Notes: a model not told the origin generated them from the sequence alone. 64,000 nucleotides of DNA from Priestia aryabhattai B8W22 (GCF_000956595.1 NZ_JYOO01000005.1:124001-188000), one strand, 5' to 3'; shown: positions 36,780 through 46,952, counted from the first letter of the stretch. Numbers and translations are program-made.

Positions 36780-37942
36780 TGACTAGTAATGCTGTATTTA
36801 TTTATTCAGATGATATTCTTTCGTACAAATTCAGCAATAATCATCCGTTTAACCAGCTTCGTGTTCAACTAACATATGAACTGTTACGGGAATTTGGCGC
36901 TTTAACCAATCAAGATATTGTATTACCGCGGATGGCATCTGATGAAGAACTTCAGCTTGTCCATGATACTAGCTATATTCAAGCGGTAAAATTAGCAGGA
37001 AGCGGGGAGCTTTCTGTTGAAAAAGCAGCAGATTTTGGTCTTGGAACAGAAGACACACCTATGTTTCCCAACATGCATGAAGCCAGTGCATTTTTAGTTG
37101 GGGGTACACTTACTGCTGTAGATTATGTGATGACTGGAAAAGCTAAGCATGCTCTGAATTTAGGAGGAGGATTGCACCACGGCTTTCGAGGGAAAGCTTC
37201 AGGCTTCTGTATTTATAACGATAGCGCGGTAGCCATCAAATATATGCAGCAAAAGTACAACGCGCGCGTTCTCTATGTCGATACAGATGCTCACCACGGT
37301 GACGGTGTTCAATGGACATTTTATGACGACCCTTCCGTTTGTACTCTTTCCATTCATGAAACGGGACGCTACTTGTTTCCAGGCACGGGAAACGTTAACG
37401 AACGCGGGCATAGTGAAGGCTATGGTTATTCATTTAATGTGCCTGTTGATGCTTATACCGAAGATGAGTCTTGGCTCGACGTTTATAAAACCTCTTTAAA
37501 AGAAGTAGCTGCTTTTTTTAAACCAGATGTTATCTTAACACAAAATGGAGCAGATTCTCATTATTACGATCCGCTCACTCATTTATGCGGCACCACGAAA
37601 ATATACCGTGAAATTCCTAAAATTGCTCATGAAATTGCTCATGAATACTGTCAGGGAAGATGGATTGCGGTTGGCGGAGGAGGTTATGATATTTGGCGAG
37701 TTGTTCCTCGGGCTTGGTCATTCATTTGGCTTGAAATGATTGAACGAAAGGCAGAAGGCATGCTTCCTCTGTCATGGCTTGAAAAATGGACAAAAGTATC
37801 GCCTCATCCCGTTTGCACGCTGTGGGATGATGAACCTAATATCTATCAGCCAATTCCAAGAAAACCAGAAATAACAGAAAAAAACGCTCAAACTCTTGAG
37901 CGCGCTCTTTATCCTATTCGTTCTCATACATCTCATTCTTAA
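36779..37942 (+). CDS. acuC: Protein deacetylase AcuC
   Basis: A zinc-dependent class I histone-deacetylase-like enzyme (387 residues; B. subtilis 387) that removes the acetyl group from AcsA and restores activity. Zinc and charge-relay motifs are ALNLGGGLHHGFRGKASGFC near 121-140, VDTDAHHGDGVQWTF near 165-179 and GADSHYYDPL near 258. The second Asp/His ligand pair and the catalytic Tyr region GGGGYDIWRVVPRAW are intact. It is the last gene of acuABC and ends in a terminator shared with motS. Confidence 0.96.
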   Translation: MTSNAVFIYSDDILSYKFSNNHPFNQLRVQLTYELLREFGALTNQDIVLPRMASDEELQLVHDTSYIQAVKLAGSGELSVEKAADFGLGTEDTPMFPNMHEASAFLVGGTLTAVDYVMTGKAKHALNLGGGLHHGFRGKASGFCIYNDSAVAIKYMQQKYNARVLYVDTDAHHGDGVQWTFYDDPSVCTLSIHETGRYLFPGTGNVNERGHSEGYGYSFNVPVDAYTEDESWLDVYKTSLKEVAAFFKPDVILTQNGADSHYYDPLTHLCGTTKIYREIPKIAHEIAHEYCQGRWIAVGGGGYDIWRVVPRAWSFIWLEMIERKAEGMLPLSWLEKWTKVSPHPVCTLWDDEPNIYQPIPRKPEITEKNAQTLERALYPIRSHTSHS

Positions 37943-37973
37943 AAAAAGGCTATACAAGCGTATGGCCTTTTTC
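37941..37973. terminator. Bidirectional terminator, acuC/motS
   Basis: AAAAGGCTATAC/GTATGGCCTTTTT stem with an AAGC loop, between convergent genes. Confidence 0.8.
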
Positions 37974-38628
37974 ACTGTGCTTCGGGATCTGAAATAATAA
38001 TTTCGACGCGTCTATTTTTTTGCAGATTGTCATTAGACGTGTTCGGAACAAGCGGCTTTGTATCTCCGTATCCAAGTGCTTCAAAGCGGTTAGCAGAAAG
38101 AGAAAAATGGTTCGTTAAATAACGTATGACACCGCTAGCACGCGCTGCCGATAGTTCCCAATTAGATGGATAACGATAGGTATGAATGGGTCGATTGTCG
38201 GTATGACCTTCTACTTTAATATCATTTGGAATAGTACTGAATAACCTTCCTAATTCATCTAGAAAAGGAGTACCTTTTTTCAAAATGTCTGCTTGTCCTG
38301 TTTCAAACAGCACCTGTTCTTGTAAAATAAGCACCACTCCGCGTTCATCTCGCTTAGCAGTAATGACATGCTGAAGCTTATTTTCCTTCAGGTAGCCCTG
38401 CACTTTCGCTAAAATGTTATCCAGCTTTTGAGACTGCTGGCTCTTTTCCACAGAAGCTAATGAGCCACCGCTTGTAAGCGAATTGACAACGGTTTGAAAC
38501 TTTTGATTATCAACGCTAGACATTGAAAATAATAAAATAAAAAAAACTAATATTAACGTCACCAGATCAGCAAATGTTACCATCCATTTTGGCGACTGCG
38601 CCGAATACCTTTTTCTTCTACGCTTCAC
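37972..38628 (-). CDS. motS: Flagellar stator subunit MotS
   Basis: The MotB-like half of the MotPS stator, which in Bacillus uses sodium and not protons. The ion-carrying Asp is in [22 protein letters not shown] (one membrane helix, about 12-35). An OmpA-type peptidoglycan-binding domain follows (about 90-215, [28 protein letters not shown]). I placed the start at GTG 38628 ([10 protein letters not shown]), overlapping the motP stop by 11 bases. An ATG further upstream would lie deep inside motP. Length is about 218 residues, slightly shorter than the B. subtilis protein. Confidence 0.9.
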   Translation of the reverse strand: MKRRRKRYSAQSPKWMVTFADLVTLILVFFILLFSMSSVDNQKFQTVVNSLTSGGSLASVEKSQQSQKLDNILAKVQGYLKENKLQHVITAKRDERGVVLILQEQVLFETGQADILKKGTPFLDELGRLFSTIPNDIKVEGHTDNRPIHTYRYPSNWELSAARASGVIRYLTNHFSLSANRFEALGYGDTKPLVPNTSNDNLQKNRRVEIIISDPEAQ

Positions 38629-39421
38629 GAACGTGCTCTCTCTTTTCTTCAAGCTTTCGTTTTTCAACAGGGGCAAATACTTTTAACTTTGCTTGCACAA
38701 AGCGAGAATTTTGCCCCGCCTGCAAACCAATAACACCTTCGATAATTACTTCTTTAACAAAAAGCTCATGCTCCGTTTTACCAGCTAATTTAGCTGCAAT
38801 TGGCTGAAAAAACAAGTTTGAAAGCAGCGCCCCGTAGAAAGTCGTTAAAAGAGCAATTGCCATGTTAGGGCCAAGCGATGAAGGGGTATTAAGGCTTTTT
38901 AGCATTAGCACTAGTCCAACGAGCGTCCCAATCATTCCCCAAGCAGGGGCATAATCTCCTGCTTTTTCAAACATACTTCGACCTCTCGTATGTCTTTCTT
39001 CTACTGCAGCTATTTCTGCTTCAAGCAGCTCTCGAATCATTTCCGGTTCTACTCCATCAATGGCTAGCAAAATACCTTTTTTCACAAATGAATCATCGAT
39101 TTGTTCAAGCTCTGCCTCTAACGATAGAAGTCCTTCTCGACGTGCTTTTTCCGATAAATGTACAAATGTTCCTACAATTTCTTCTACGTTTATTTCTTTC
39201 GATTGAAATGCTTGTTTCCCTACTCTTCCCATATTTTTTAATTGCTTTAACGGAAAGCTCACGCACAGCGTACCAAAAACGCCTCCCAGTACAATTAAAA
39301 TCGATGGCACATCAATAAAAGCTAAAAAACCGCTCATTCCTCCACTTGAAATAACCCCAAACACAACCATAGAGATACCAATTAGTATCCCTATAGGGGT
39401 GAGCATATCAATTTTTTTCAT
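38618..39421 (-). CDS. motP: Flagellar stator subunit MotP
   Basis: The MotA-like subunit of the MotPS sodium stator (267 residues). Four membrane segments are seen at about 6-24, 33-52, 147-166 and 179-200. The conserved cytoplasmic loop has [20 protein letters not shown] and the third-helix motif [17 protein letters not shown]. Location beside ccpA, with motS overlapping its 3' end, identifies it as motP and not motA. The ATG follows GGGGAGATAG. No other flagellar genes are in the window. Confidence 0.93.
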   Translation of the reverse strand: MKKIDMLTPIGILIGISMVVFGVISSGGMSGFLAFIDVPSILIVLGGVFGTLCVSFPLKQLKNMGRVGKQAFQSKEINVEEIVGTFVHLSEKARREGLLSLEAELEQIDDSFVKKGILLAIDGVEPEMIRELLEAEIAAVEERHTRGRSMFEKAGDYAPAWGMIGTLVGLVLMLKSLNTPSSLGPNMAIALLTTFYGALLSNLFFQPIAAKLAGKTEHELFVKEVIIEGVIGLQAGQNSRFVQAKLKVFAPVEKRKLEEKREHVREA

Positions 39422-39474
39422 ATTCTATCTCCCCGTGTCTGAACTTTGGATTCGTTCTTATTCATTCACAGGTA

Positions 39475-40473
39475 TTATTTTGTTGATTGTCTGAACTCGA
39501 TGCGGTGAGGAAGCTGTACGATGCTGCTGTCTACCGTTTCTTTGTTCATGTATTTCGTTAAGAGACGCATCGCTACTGCACCAATATCATACATTGGCTG
39601 TACGACAGATGTTAACTGAGGACGAACCATTGTTGAAAGTCTTGTGTTATCAAAACCGATAACTTCTAGATCGTTTGGTACATTCAACCCGCGATCTTGT
39701 GCCCCGTGAATAACGCCTAATGCCATTTCATCTGTTCCAACGAAAATAGCAGTTGGCTTTTCAGCTTCTTCTAATAGTTTTTCAACCGCTTCAATACCAG
39801 AATCGTACGTGTAGTCTCCTTCTACAATATAAGAATCACGTACAGGCAATCCGCTTTCAGTAAGAGCACGTTTATACCCTTTTACTTTTTTTGCATGATT
39901 GATTGGTTCTTCTAGCGTACCTGAAACGAATGCAATATTTTTATGACCGCTGTCAATTAGTGATTGCACTGCATCAAAAGCTGCTTGTTCATAATCAATA
40001 GTGACGGATGGGATTTGGTTAGTTGATTCGATTGATGCCGCAAGTACAACTGGAACCGGTGATTTTTTTAACTCTTCTACGTGTTCTTCCGTTACATTCC
40101 CACTCATGAAGATGATTCCGTCTACTTGTTTACCAAGCATGTTATTTAAAAGGTGAAGTTCTTTATCTTGATTTTGATCGGAGTTACTTAAGATGATATT
40201 ATACTTGTACATTGTTGCAATATCTTCGATTCCACGCGCTAACTCTGCATAGAAAATATTTGAAATATCAGGAATGATAACTCCTACTGTTGTTGTTTTT
40301 TTACTTGCTAATCCACGCGCTACTGCGTTCGGACGATAGCCTAGTCTTTCAATTGTTTCTAATACTTTTTTTCTAGTTGATGGTTTTACATTTGGATTTC
40401 CGTTTACCACACGAGAAACCGTTGCCATCGACACGCTTGCTTCCCTTGCTACATCATAAATTGTTACGTTCAC
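39475..40473 (-). CDS. ccpA: Catabolite control protein A
   Basis: A LacI-family master regulator of carbon catabolite control; with HPr(Ser46-P) it binds cre sites to repress or activate genes. The helix-turn-helix lies at 3-27 ([20 protein letters not shown]), with the hinge helix in [11 protein letters not shown]. The effector core holds the residues contacting HPr ([11 protein letters not shown]-type region, here [14 protein letters not shown]). Length is 332 from the GTG at 40473, eight bases after AAGGAG; the frame reads three codons further up. It matches the B. megaterium protein as I recall it. A candidate promoter is at 40781, giving a long leader. Confidence 0.98.
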   Translation of the reverse strand: MNVTIYDVAREASVSMATVSRVVNGNPNVKPSTRKKVLETIERLGYRPNAVARGLASKKTTTVGVIIPDISNIFYAELARGIEDIATMYKYNIILSNSDQNQDKELHLLNNMLGKQVDGIIFMSGNVTEEHVEELKKSPVPVVLAASIESTNQIPSVTIDYEQAAFDAVQSLIDSGHKNIAFVSGTLEEPINHAKKVKGYKRALTESGLPVRDSYIVEGDYTYDSGIEAVEKLLEEAEKPTAIFVGTDEMALGVIHGAQDRGLNVPNDLEVIGFDNTRLSTMVRPQLTSVVQPMYDIGAVAMRLLTKYMNKETVDSSIVQLPHRIEFRQSTK

Positions 40474-41032
40474 AACAAACACTCCTTATCGAAAAACATT
40501 TCGTTTATTTTATCCTTATTTCATTTCTTGTATTTACGTATATAAATCCATCTTCCTTTATAGAATGGCTATTTCTAGCTCCTTCACTCTTACATACAGC
40601 TTAGATACCCTGTATGCATCTAAATCATTCCTGTTATGCCCTTATTATTACGTGTGCAAAGACAATTTTACCAGTTTATATGTAACAATGTAAAAGACGG
40701 TGTATAGTAAGTAAATAAAAAAAGTGAATCGCGAATTTATATCATATGCAATCACAGAATGATAGCGAATATCTGTAACTACTATACGATACTATGTGCT
40801 TCATCGCAACGTATTTACCGACTTTTTCCGACAAGTTTCACGAGAATTTCATAAATTCTTGTTTTTTGGATTTGCACTTATTCTTTCCTATTTTGACAAA
40901 AGTTATCGACTGTTTTCAAAATACGTGATAATTTCGCTTATCTTTATTATAACGAAAGGCAAACAAGCTTGAAACCATTAAGTGCCTCAAACTTGTCATA
41001 AAAGTATACGAATTTTTCATTTTTACGTTTTT
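40474..41032. other. Intergenic aroA-ccpA region
   Basis: 560 bases without a convincing gene. It holds the candidate ccpA promoter, a leader of about 300 bases, and an unusual stem after aroA. On the minus strand CAAGTTTGA and TCAAGCTTG can pair around a 14-base loop near 40964-41000, followed by only a weak T-rich stretch. Readthrough from aroA into ccpA therefore seems possible, as reported for B. subtilis. Confidence 0.5.
40781..40809 (-). promoter_or_regulatory. Candidate ccpA promoter
   Basis: TTGCGA (40809-40804), a 17-base spacer and TATAGT (40786-40781). Initiation near 40774 would give a 5' leader of about 300 bases. Confidence 0.45.
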
Positions 41033-42109
41033 TTATAAATTTAAGTTACATATAGGCTTTAGCTGCTTCATAAATTCTGTAAATTGCGGAATATCCATTT
41101 GCTGAGCTGAGTCAGAAAGTGCTACCGCAGGATCTGGATGAACTTCTGCCATAATTCCATCCGCACCAATGGCAAGAGCCGCTTTAGCCGTTGGAACAAG
41201 TAAATCTCGTCTTCCTGTTGAATGCGTCACGTCAACTAAAACAGGTAAATGAGTTTCTTGTTTTAAAATGGGAACGGCTGAAATATCCAGCGTATTTCGC
41301 GTTGCTCGCTCATACGTACGAATTCCTCGTTCACACAAAATCAGCTGATCATTTCCTTGTGACACAATGTATTCAGCAGCATTAATAAACTCATCAATCG
41401 TAGCGGCTAAGCCTCGCTTTAATAAGACAGGCTTTTTCACCGCACCCGCTTCTTTTAACAGCTCAAAATTTTGCATATTACGAGCACCAATTTGAATCAC
41501 ATCTACGTATTCCACAGCTGTTTCAATATCAGCGGGGTCGACAATTTCACTAATAACGGCTAAATCATATTCGTCAGCTACTCTTTTTAAAATGTGCAGT
41601 CCTTCTAAGCCAAGGCCTTGAAAATCATAAGGAGATGTTCTTGGCTTATAGGCTCCCCCTCTAAGCATCCGCACGCCCTGCTGCTTCACGGCTTTTGCTA
41701 CGGCTGCTACTTGCTCATAGCTTTCAACGGAACAAGGTCCTGCTACAAAACGCTGAAGTCCGTCACCAATTGTTTCTCCTTTTACCGTAACGATTGTATT
41801 TTCCGGCTTCTTTTTACGGGATACAAGAAGTGCTTTACGATGATCATCTTCTTGAAGCTCTAAATGAGCTTTGAAAATCTCTTTGAAAATATGTTGAAGC
41901 GTCGACGTTTGAAACGGTCCTTCGTTTTTGCTCAAAATGGAGTCAAGCATTGCTCGTTCACGAACAGGGTCAAAGCGTTTGGTTGACTGCATTCCTTTTA
42001 ACTTTCCTATTTCTTGAACAAGCTCTCCTCGCTCATTAATAAGCTTTAACAGTTTCATATTTACTTCGTCAATTTGAGATCGCAAATGCTGAAGATCTGA
42101 ATTCGTCAT
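41033..42109 (-). CDS. aroA: DAHP synthase / chorismate mutase AroA
   Basis: Bifunctional enzyme at the head of the shikimate pathway. An N-terminal chorismate mutase (AroQ type, about 1-85, [20 protein letters not shown]) regulates the C-terminal DAHP synthase (about 105-358), which joins phosphoenolpyruvate and erythrose 4-phosphate. Signatures are [30 protein letters not shown] and [12 protein letters not shown]. It has 358 residues, the length of B. subtilis AroA. The start at 42109 ([10 protein letters not shown]) follows AAAGGGTGG. ccpA lies downstream on the same strand. Confidence 0.96.
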   Translation of the reverse strand: MTNSDLQHLRSQIDEVNMKLLKLINERGELVQEIGKLKGMQSTKRFDPVRERAMLDSILSKNEGPFQTSTLQHIFKEIFKAHLELQEDDHRKALLVSRKKKPENTIVTVKGETIGDGLQRFVAGPCSVESYEQVAAVAKAVKQQGVRMLRGGAYKPRTSPYDFQGLGLEGLHILKRVADEYDLAVISEIVDPADIETAVEYVDVIQIGARNMQNFELLKEAGAVKKPVLLKRGLAATIDEFINAAEYIVSQGNDQLILCERGIRTYERATRNTLDISAVPILKQETHLPVLVDVTHSTGRRDLLVPTAKAALAIGADGIMAEVHPDPAVALSDSAQQMDIPQFTEFMKQLKPICNLNL

Positions 42110-42243
42110 GTACGTCCACCCTTTCACTGATTTTAAAAAATCTGTTTAGCAGGGTTACTACATAAGATGATAGATGATGGAGGATATATGTAAGAGGCTT
42201 CTCTGCTTTTATGTGCTAAACTACATCTATTGTACGAAAAAGC

Positions 42244-42337
42244 GGATGAAACCGCAATCAGCATAATAAAAAAAACCGAACGATTAATCGTTCGGATCTT
42301 CCTTCACCTAAACTGCTTTTGTCACAGCCTCTTTCAA
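42244..42337. repeat. Dispersed repeat, copy 3 (right half only)
   Basis: GGATGAAACCGCAATCAGCA, an A-run, a CCGAACGATTAATCGTTCGG hairpin, then CTTTTGTCACAGCCTCTTTC. This aligns with the right halves of the copies at 7864 and 19366 but uses a different stem sequence. The left part is not recognisable. It ends directly at the ytxJ stop codon (minus strand) and probably terminates that gene. Confidence 0.7.
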
Positions 42338-42661
42338 TTAATGAGCTACTTTTTTCGCTAATTCGTCTTCGTTAATGTTCCAGTGAGAAGCATGCCACTT
42401 CACTTTTCCATCTTCAAACAGAAGCGCTTGAGGTGATTCATGCTTCACTTCATACGTCTCAGAGATATAGTTAGATACATCTCGTGAATCTTGCACATGA
42501 AGATAATAAGAAGGAATGTCTTCATGACTAGAAGCAAACGCTGAAAATGCCTCATGACCAGCTGCACTAATTGGACACGTTGTGCTGTGCTTTAAAAATA
42601 AAAAGCGATTGTTTTCCTTTACAATTTGTTCGAACTCTTCAACTGTTGAAATTTTTTTCAT
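42338..42661 (-). CDS. ytxJ: Monothiol bacilliredoxin YtxJ (BrxC)
   Basis: A thioredoxin-fold protein of 107 residues that removes bacillithiol from modified proteins. The active motif is HSTTCPISAAG near 25-35, with a single cysteine followed by Pro-Ile-Ser, and YEVKHESPQALLF carries the cis-Pro region. The start MKKISTVEEFEQ at 42661 follows AGAAAGGGTG. The frame reads 33 codons further upstream without support. In B. subtilis it is the third gene of ytxGHJ. Here a terminator and 400 bases separate it from ytxH, so it must have its own promoter. Confidence 0.92.
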   Translation of the reverse strand: MKKISTVEEFEQIVKENNRFLFLKHSTTCPISAAGHEAFSAFASSHEDIPSYYLHVQDSRDVSNYISETYEVKHESPQALLFEDGKVKWHASHWNINEDELAKKVAH

Positions 42662-43059
42662 TTTTTTCACCCTTTCTGTACTTACTCTTAAGTTTACATG
42701 GTTTGACCGTTTCCATACAAAAAGAGTGCTCAGCTTTATGTATGATGCTAATAAATTCATTTATAAAATGGAGTTTTTTTCAGCATAGAAAGAAAAGAAC
42801 TTGATAAAGGCAAAGATTGTGAACCAACCTCTTCTTCCGTATAGGCAAACGTCATACTAAGACTTTTTTATATTAAACATAATCTCTCCTTTTCATTTAC
42901 TGACTATATCATTATAAAAATATGTTCCATTTTTTTACACCAGCCTTTTTGCTCAAATTAAAGTTCCTATGATAAAACTAGCATTTACTTGCTTTTACCC
43001 AGCCTAAGTTACATACAAAAAAGCGTTCACCCTATAGGGTAAACGCTTTTGATTCTTTA
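42662..43059. other. Intergenic ytxH-ytxJ gap
   Basis: 400 bases without a convincing gene. The ytxH terminator (43017-43050) lies at one end. On the minus strand a strong ribosome site (AAAAGGAGAGATT before ATG, about 42886) opens a frame of only seven codons (MFNIKKS). It looks like a leader peptide or the remains of a gene. A possible promoter before ytxJ (TTGTAT, 18 bases, TAAACT) is weak. Confidence 0.4.
43017..43050 (-). terminator. ytxGH terminator
   Basis: AAAAGCGTTTACCC/GGGTGAACGCTTTT stem with a TATA loop and T-run, ten bases after the ytxH stop. Confidence 0.88.
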
Positions 43060-43515
43060 TTATGGTCGTGGCACTGTGCTTTCCACTTCATCTAATGCTT
43101 TTTGAGCTTCTGTTAGCTTCTGCTGAACGTCTTCGTTGCTTTGAGACTCCACTTCATCAGCAAGCACTTCTAAGCTAGTTGGAGGTAATGCTTCGTGTTC
43201 AGGATCTACTTTACGGAAGTTTTTCACTTTGTCCACTACTTGTGAAGATTGCTCAGACAGTGTTTGTGATAAACCAGCCGTTTTTTCTTTTGCCGTTTGA
43301 GCAAACCCTTGTCCTTTTTCAACAGCGCTGTTTTTCGCTTGCTCCGTTTTTAAACGAACGTAAGCTGCCTGCTCATTCAAATCGGAACGGAACTCTTTAC
43401 CTGATTTTGGAGCAAGTAGTAATGCCGTTGCAGCTCCTACAACTCCTCCAATCACTGTTCCTACTAAAAAGCCTTTATTTGAAGTGTTGTTTGGTTTATT
43501 CGGTTTGTTTGACAT
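43060..43515 (-). CDS. ytxH: YtxH, stress-related small membrane protein
   Basis: A 151-residue YtxH-family protein (B. subtilis general-stress protein of unknown function). A polar Asn/Pro/Lys-rich start is followed by a Gly/Ala-rich membrane helix (about 15-35, FLVGTVIGGVVGAATALLLAP) and the hallmark KSGKEFRSDL. The rest is a charged, amphipathic helical region rich in Gln, Lys and Glu that may form a coiled coil. The ATG follows AAAGGAGGAG. It follows ytxG with a 27-base gap, as one operon. Confidence 0.92.
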   Translation of the reverse strand: MSNKPNKPNNTSNKGFLVGTVIGGVVGAATALLLAPKSGKEFRSDLNEQAAYVRLKTEQAKNSAVEKGQGFAQTAKEKTAGLSQTLSEQSSQVVDKVKNFRKVDPEHEALPPTSLEVLADEVESQSNEDVQQKLTEAQKALDEVESTVPRP

Positions 43516-43542
43516 ATGCGTCTCCTCCTTTAAAGTTCATCC

Positions 43543-44028
43543 TTATGAAAATGAGCGTGAGCGTTGAACCGCTTTTTCTTTTACTTCAACAGGTACAGGC
43601 TCTGCATCAACTTTTTTCTGTTTTCTTAATTTTATACGTTCCCATACGTCTAATGCAACATTGCTCCACTGAACGACTTGAGCAACAGTTTCTTTATTTT
43701 CTTCTACTTTCTCTGAAACGCTTGATGATACGCTTTTAATAGACTTATTTAAGTCTTGGATTGAGTCACCTACGCCTTTAACGGAATCCACCACTGTGTT
43801 CAGCGCTTCAGATTTACGCTGAATATCTTCAGCTAACAGATTAGTCTTATGTAAAAGTGCAGTTGTTTCAGCTGTGATTCCTGTCATTTGCTTTTCTACA
43901 CCATCTAAAGTACCTGCCACTGAATTTAATGTGTGCTGAACGGATTTCAATGTTTTGGACACGGAAACCACCAGGTAAAAAATCGCAATGGCAACAATAG
44001 CAGCGCTTAAATAAAGAATAATAACCAT
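43543..44028 (-). CDS. ytxG: YtxG, DUF948 membrane protein
   Basis: A 161-residue DUF948 protein with one N-terminal membrane helix (about 1-25, VIILYLSAAIVAIAIFYLVV). A long helical region of regularly spaced hydrophobics follows (SVSKTLKSVQHTLNSVAGTL), resembling methyl-accepting-type coiled coils. The tail is basic. Function is unknown; B. subtilis ytxG is in the SigB general-stress regulon and the SigH regulon. It has a strong AGGAGG ribosome site and a SigB-like promoter at 44071. Confidence 0.92.
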   Translation of the reverse strand: MVIILYLSAAIVAIAIFYLVVSVSKTLKSVQHTLNSVAGTLDGVEKQMTGITAETTALLHKTNLLAEDIQRKSEALNTVVDSVKGVGDSIQDLNKSIKSVSSSVSEKVEENKETVAQVVQWSNVALDVWERIKLRKQKKVDAEPVPVEVKEKAVQRSRSFS

Positions 44029-44070
44029 CTGTGCAAGGCACCTCCTATTTTCATCTCTTGTTATAACTAC

Positions 44071-44096
44071 TTTCCCAATTTTATAAACAATTAAAC
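44071..44096 (-). promoter_or_regulatory. SigB-like promoter of ytxGH
   Basis: GTTTAA (44096-44091), a 14-base spacer and GGGAAA (44076-44071). The -35 is a perfect SigB element; the -10 matches 4 of 6 (GGGTAT). It fits the known SigB control of the B. subtilis operon. Confidence 0.55.
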
Positions 44097-44308
44097 CTTC
44101 TATTCCCTATAGACTCTTTAACTTTACCATATTCTCTCTGCTTTTATTCATAAAAAGGGAAGATTGCTACATTATTTCGCGATATATGAGTTATTTCCCT
44201 TCCTAAAGAAAAAAAGGATTTTAAAGCATAAAAACAAACAAAATAAGCTCAGTGGGGTACAATAGAAAGTGAATCACCAATCATTGTTATTTTAAGGAGG
44301 CACTATTT

Positions 44309-45424
44309 ATGAAAGACCCTAGAATTGCAACATTAGCTAAAAATTTAATTAATTATTCTGTTCGCCTTCAAAAAGGAGAAAAAGTATTAATCGAAAACTT
44401 TGGACTTCAGCGCGAACTTGTGACAGCACTTGTAGATGAAGCGTACAAGGCCGGTGGCTATCCGTTTGTACTGCTAAAAGATCATTCGGTAGACCGAGCT
44501 CTTTTAAACGGTGCACAAGAAGAGCAGTTCAATATGATGGCAGACTTCGAAGCAAATGTGATGAAAGAAATGGATGCTTATATTGGCTTGCGTTCTGGTT
44601 CAAACATTTTTGAACAATCAGACGTTCCGGCAGATAAAATGAAAATCCAAGGGAATACGATCGGTAAAAAAGTACATAGAGAAATTCGCGTTCCAAAAAC
44701 AAAATGGGTCGTTCTTCGCTATCCAAACGATTCAATGGCGCAGCTTGCTAAAATGAGTACAGAAGCATTTGAAGATTTTTACTTTGATGTATGTAACTTA
44801 GACTATGGCAAAATGAGCAAAGCGATGGATGCTTTAGTTGAGCTCATGAACCGTACGGACAAAGTGCGTTTAACAGGTGAGAATACGGACTTAACGTTCT
44901 CTATTAAAGATATTCCTGCAGTGAAATGTGCCGGAGAAATGAATATTCCGGATGGTGAAGTATACACGGCTCCTGTCCGTGATTCTGTAAACGGAACAAT
45001 TTCTTACAACACTCCTTCTAACTATCAAGGCTTTACGTTTGAGAATGTATCCTTAACATTTAAAAACGGTAAGATTGTTGAAGCAACCGCTAATGATACA
45101 GAACGCATCAACGGCATTTTTGATACGGATGAAGGCGCTCGTTTTGTTGGCGAATTTGCGATTGGTGTAAATCCGTATATTCAACATCCAATGCAAGACA
45201 TTTTATTTGATGAAAAAATTGACGGAAGCTTCCACTTCACTCCTGGCGAGTGCTACGAAGATGCGTATAATGGAAACAAGTCAAATATTCACTGGGACAT
45301 GGTGATGATTCAGCGCCCAGAATACGGCGGCGGCGAGATTTATTTCGATGACGTGTTGATTCGTAAAGACGGGCTATTTGTCATTGAGGAATTAAAAGCG
45401 TTAAATCCTGAAAATTTAAAATGA
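44309..45424 (+). CDS. ampS: M29 family aminopeptidase
   Basis: A thermophilic-type metallo-aminopeptidase (M29: AmpS/PepS/aminopeptidase T) removing N-terminal residues from peptides. It has 371 residues. Metal and catalytic regions are GECYEDAYNGNKSNIHWDMV near 311-330, EFAIGVNPYI near 285, and the acidic/His set ending GGGEIYFDDVLIRKDG. B. subtilis AmpS is about 40 residues longer; this shorter form occurs in other bacilli. The ATG follows AAGGAGG. It is divergent from ytxG and convergent with murC. Confidence 0.92.
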   Translation: MKDPRIATLAKNLINYSVRLQKGEKVLIENFGLQRELVTALVDEAYKAGGYPFVLLKDHSVDRALLNGAQEEQFNMMADFEANVMKEMDAYIGLRSGSNIFEQSDVPADKMKIQGNTIGKKVHREIRVPKTKWVVLRYPNDSMAQLAKMSTEAFEDFYFDVCNLDYGKMSKAMDALVELMNRTDKVRLTGENTDLTFSIKDIPAVKCAGEMNIPDGEVYTAPVRDSVNGTISYNTPSNYQGFTFENVSLTFKNGKIVEATANDTERINGIFDTDEGARFVGEFAIGVNPYIQHPMQDILFDEKIDGSFHFTPGECYEDAYNGNKSNIHWDMVMIQRPEYGGGEIYFDDVLIRKDGLFVIEELKALNPENLK

Positions 45425-45434
45425 GTTTTGAAAT

Positions 45435-45467
45435 AAAAAAAGGCACTCAAGAGAGTGCCTTTTTTTT
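45435..45467. terminator. Bidirectional terminator, ampS/murC
   Basis: AAAAAAGGCACTC/GAGTGCCTTTTTT stem with an AAGA loop, between convergent genes. Confidence 0.92.
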
Positions 45468-46767
45468 ATGATACGGTCTGCTGATATAGTTTTTCAAACT
45501 TTTGAATGTCTCCAGCACCCATAAATACTAATACAGCTTCATTATGGTCTTTTAACGATTCAATTGTTTCTTCATTAATTAATTCAGCTCCGCTGATTTT
45601 GCTTCGTAAATCTTCAATTGATAATTTACCTTGGTGCTCACGAGCTGATCCAAAAATGTCACATAGATATACTTTATCAGCGTGCTGTAAGCTTGCTGCA
45701 AAGTCCTCTAAGAACGTTTGTGTACGCGTAAACGTATGCGGTTGGAAAACAGCCACAACTTCACGGTTTGGATACTTTTGACGGGCAGCTGAAATCGTTG
45801 CATTAATTTCCGTTGGATGGTGTGCATAATCATCGATTAGCACTTGTTTGCCAACGTTCTTTTCACTGAAACGACGCTTTACACCTTGATATGTTTTAAA
45901 ACGCTCTTGCAGCACAGCAACATCAATTTCTTCATAATGACAAAGTGCAATAACAGAAAGTGCATTTAAGATGTTATGGTCGCCATACCCTGGAATTTCA
46001 AATGATGCGTGGAATGTATTACGAACGAACACATCAAATGTTGTGCCTGTTGTGCTTTTTACGATATTACGTGCTTGGAAATCATTTTCTTCGCCTAATC
46101 CGTAATAAAGAACAGGTACCTTCGCTTGAATTTGCTGCAGATGTTCATCGTCACCACAGGCAATAATTCCTTTTTTGACTTGAAGTGCCATCTCTTGGAA
46201 CGCGCTGAATACATCATCGATATTGGCAAAATAATCAGGGTGATCAAAATCAATATTCGTCATAATTGCATAGTCTGGCGTATAAGATAAGAAGTGGCGG
46301 CGATACTCACATGCCTCAAACGCAAAATACTTGCTGTCTTTTACACCTTTACCCGTACCGTCTCCAATTAAATATGAAGTAGGTTCAGCTCCTTGAATCA
46401 CATGCGCTAACATACCCGTTGTGGATGTTTTTCCGTGTGCTCCTGTTACGGCTACACTCGTATACTGTTTCATAAAGTCACCTAAGAAACGGTGATAGCG
46501 TACAAGCGTGACTCCTTCTTTTGAAGCAGCTTCTGCAATTTCTTCATGCGTATCAGGAAAAGCATTTCCTGCGATTACAGTCATGCCGTCTTTAATATTA
46601 TTTTTATCAAATGGTAAAACAGGAATTCCCTGCTGTTCTAGTGCTTTTTGCGTAAAAATTTCTTTTTCAATATCCGATCCTTGAACTTGAAAGCCCATAT
46701 CGTTTAGGATTTGCGCAAGCGCACTCATTCCTGTTCCTTTAATACCTACAAAATGGTAAACTGTCAT
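45466..46767 (-). CDS. murC: UDP-N-acetylmuramate--L-alanine ligase
   Basis: Adds L-alanine to UDP-MurNAc, the first amino acid of the peptidoglycan peptide. It has 433 residues. The N-terminal Rossmann motif is [17 protein letters not shown] (5-21), the ATP P-loop [14 protein letters not shown] near 107-120, and the Mur-ligase C-terminal [10 protein letters not shown] near 288. Start MTVYHFVG at 46767 follows TTGGAGGTTC. A slightly earlier in-frame ATG overlaps that ribosome site and is unlikely. It is monocistronic, with an unknown gene downstream of its start side. Confidence 0.97.
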   Translation of the reverse strand: MTVYHFVGIKGTGMSALAQILNDMGFQVQGSDIEKEIFTQKALEQQGIPVLPFDKNNIKDGMTVIAGNAFPDTHEEIAEAASKEGVTLVRYHRFLGDFMKQYTSVAVTGAHGKTSTTGMLAHVIQGAEPTSYLIGDGTGKGVKDSKYFAFEACEYRRHFLSYTPDYAIMTNIDFDHPDYFANIDDVFSAFQEMALQVKKGIIACGDDEHLQQIQAKVPVLYYGLGEENDFQARNIVKSTTGTTFDVFVRNTFHASFEIPGYGDHNILNALSVIALCHYEEIDVAVLQERFKTYQGVKRRFSEKNVGKQVLIDDYAHHPTEINATISAARQKYPNREVVAVFQPHTFTRTQTFLEDFAASLQHADKVYLCDIFGSAREHQGKLSIEDLRSKISGAELINEETIESLKDHNEAVLVFMGAGDIQKFEKLYQQTVS

Positions 46768-46952
46768 ATAAAGAACCTCCAACATTCGTCTATCTGTAAG
46801 ACAGTATATGACGGTTATCTAGAATTGCTCTTACAAACGTATATAAATGTCGTTTGATTGCTGATTTCACGATAACATTCGTACATTATATCACTTCTTA
46901 TAACATAACTCCATGACTCCATTTCTACTCTCTTCCCTTGCGAAACGGCCTT

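Noticed and set aside
43179-43739. 186-codon plus-strand frame opposite ytxH/ytxG
   Set aside because: It is a mirror of two well-supported genes. Low-complexity Leu/Phe-rich peptide and no ribosome site mark it as a shadow.
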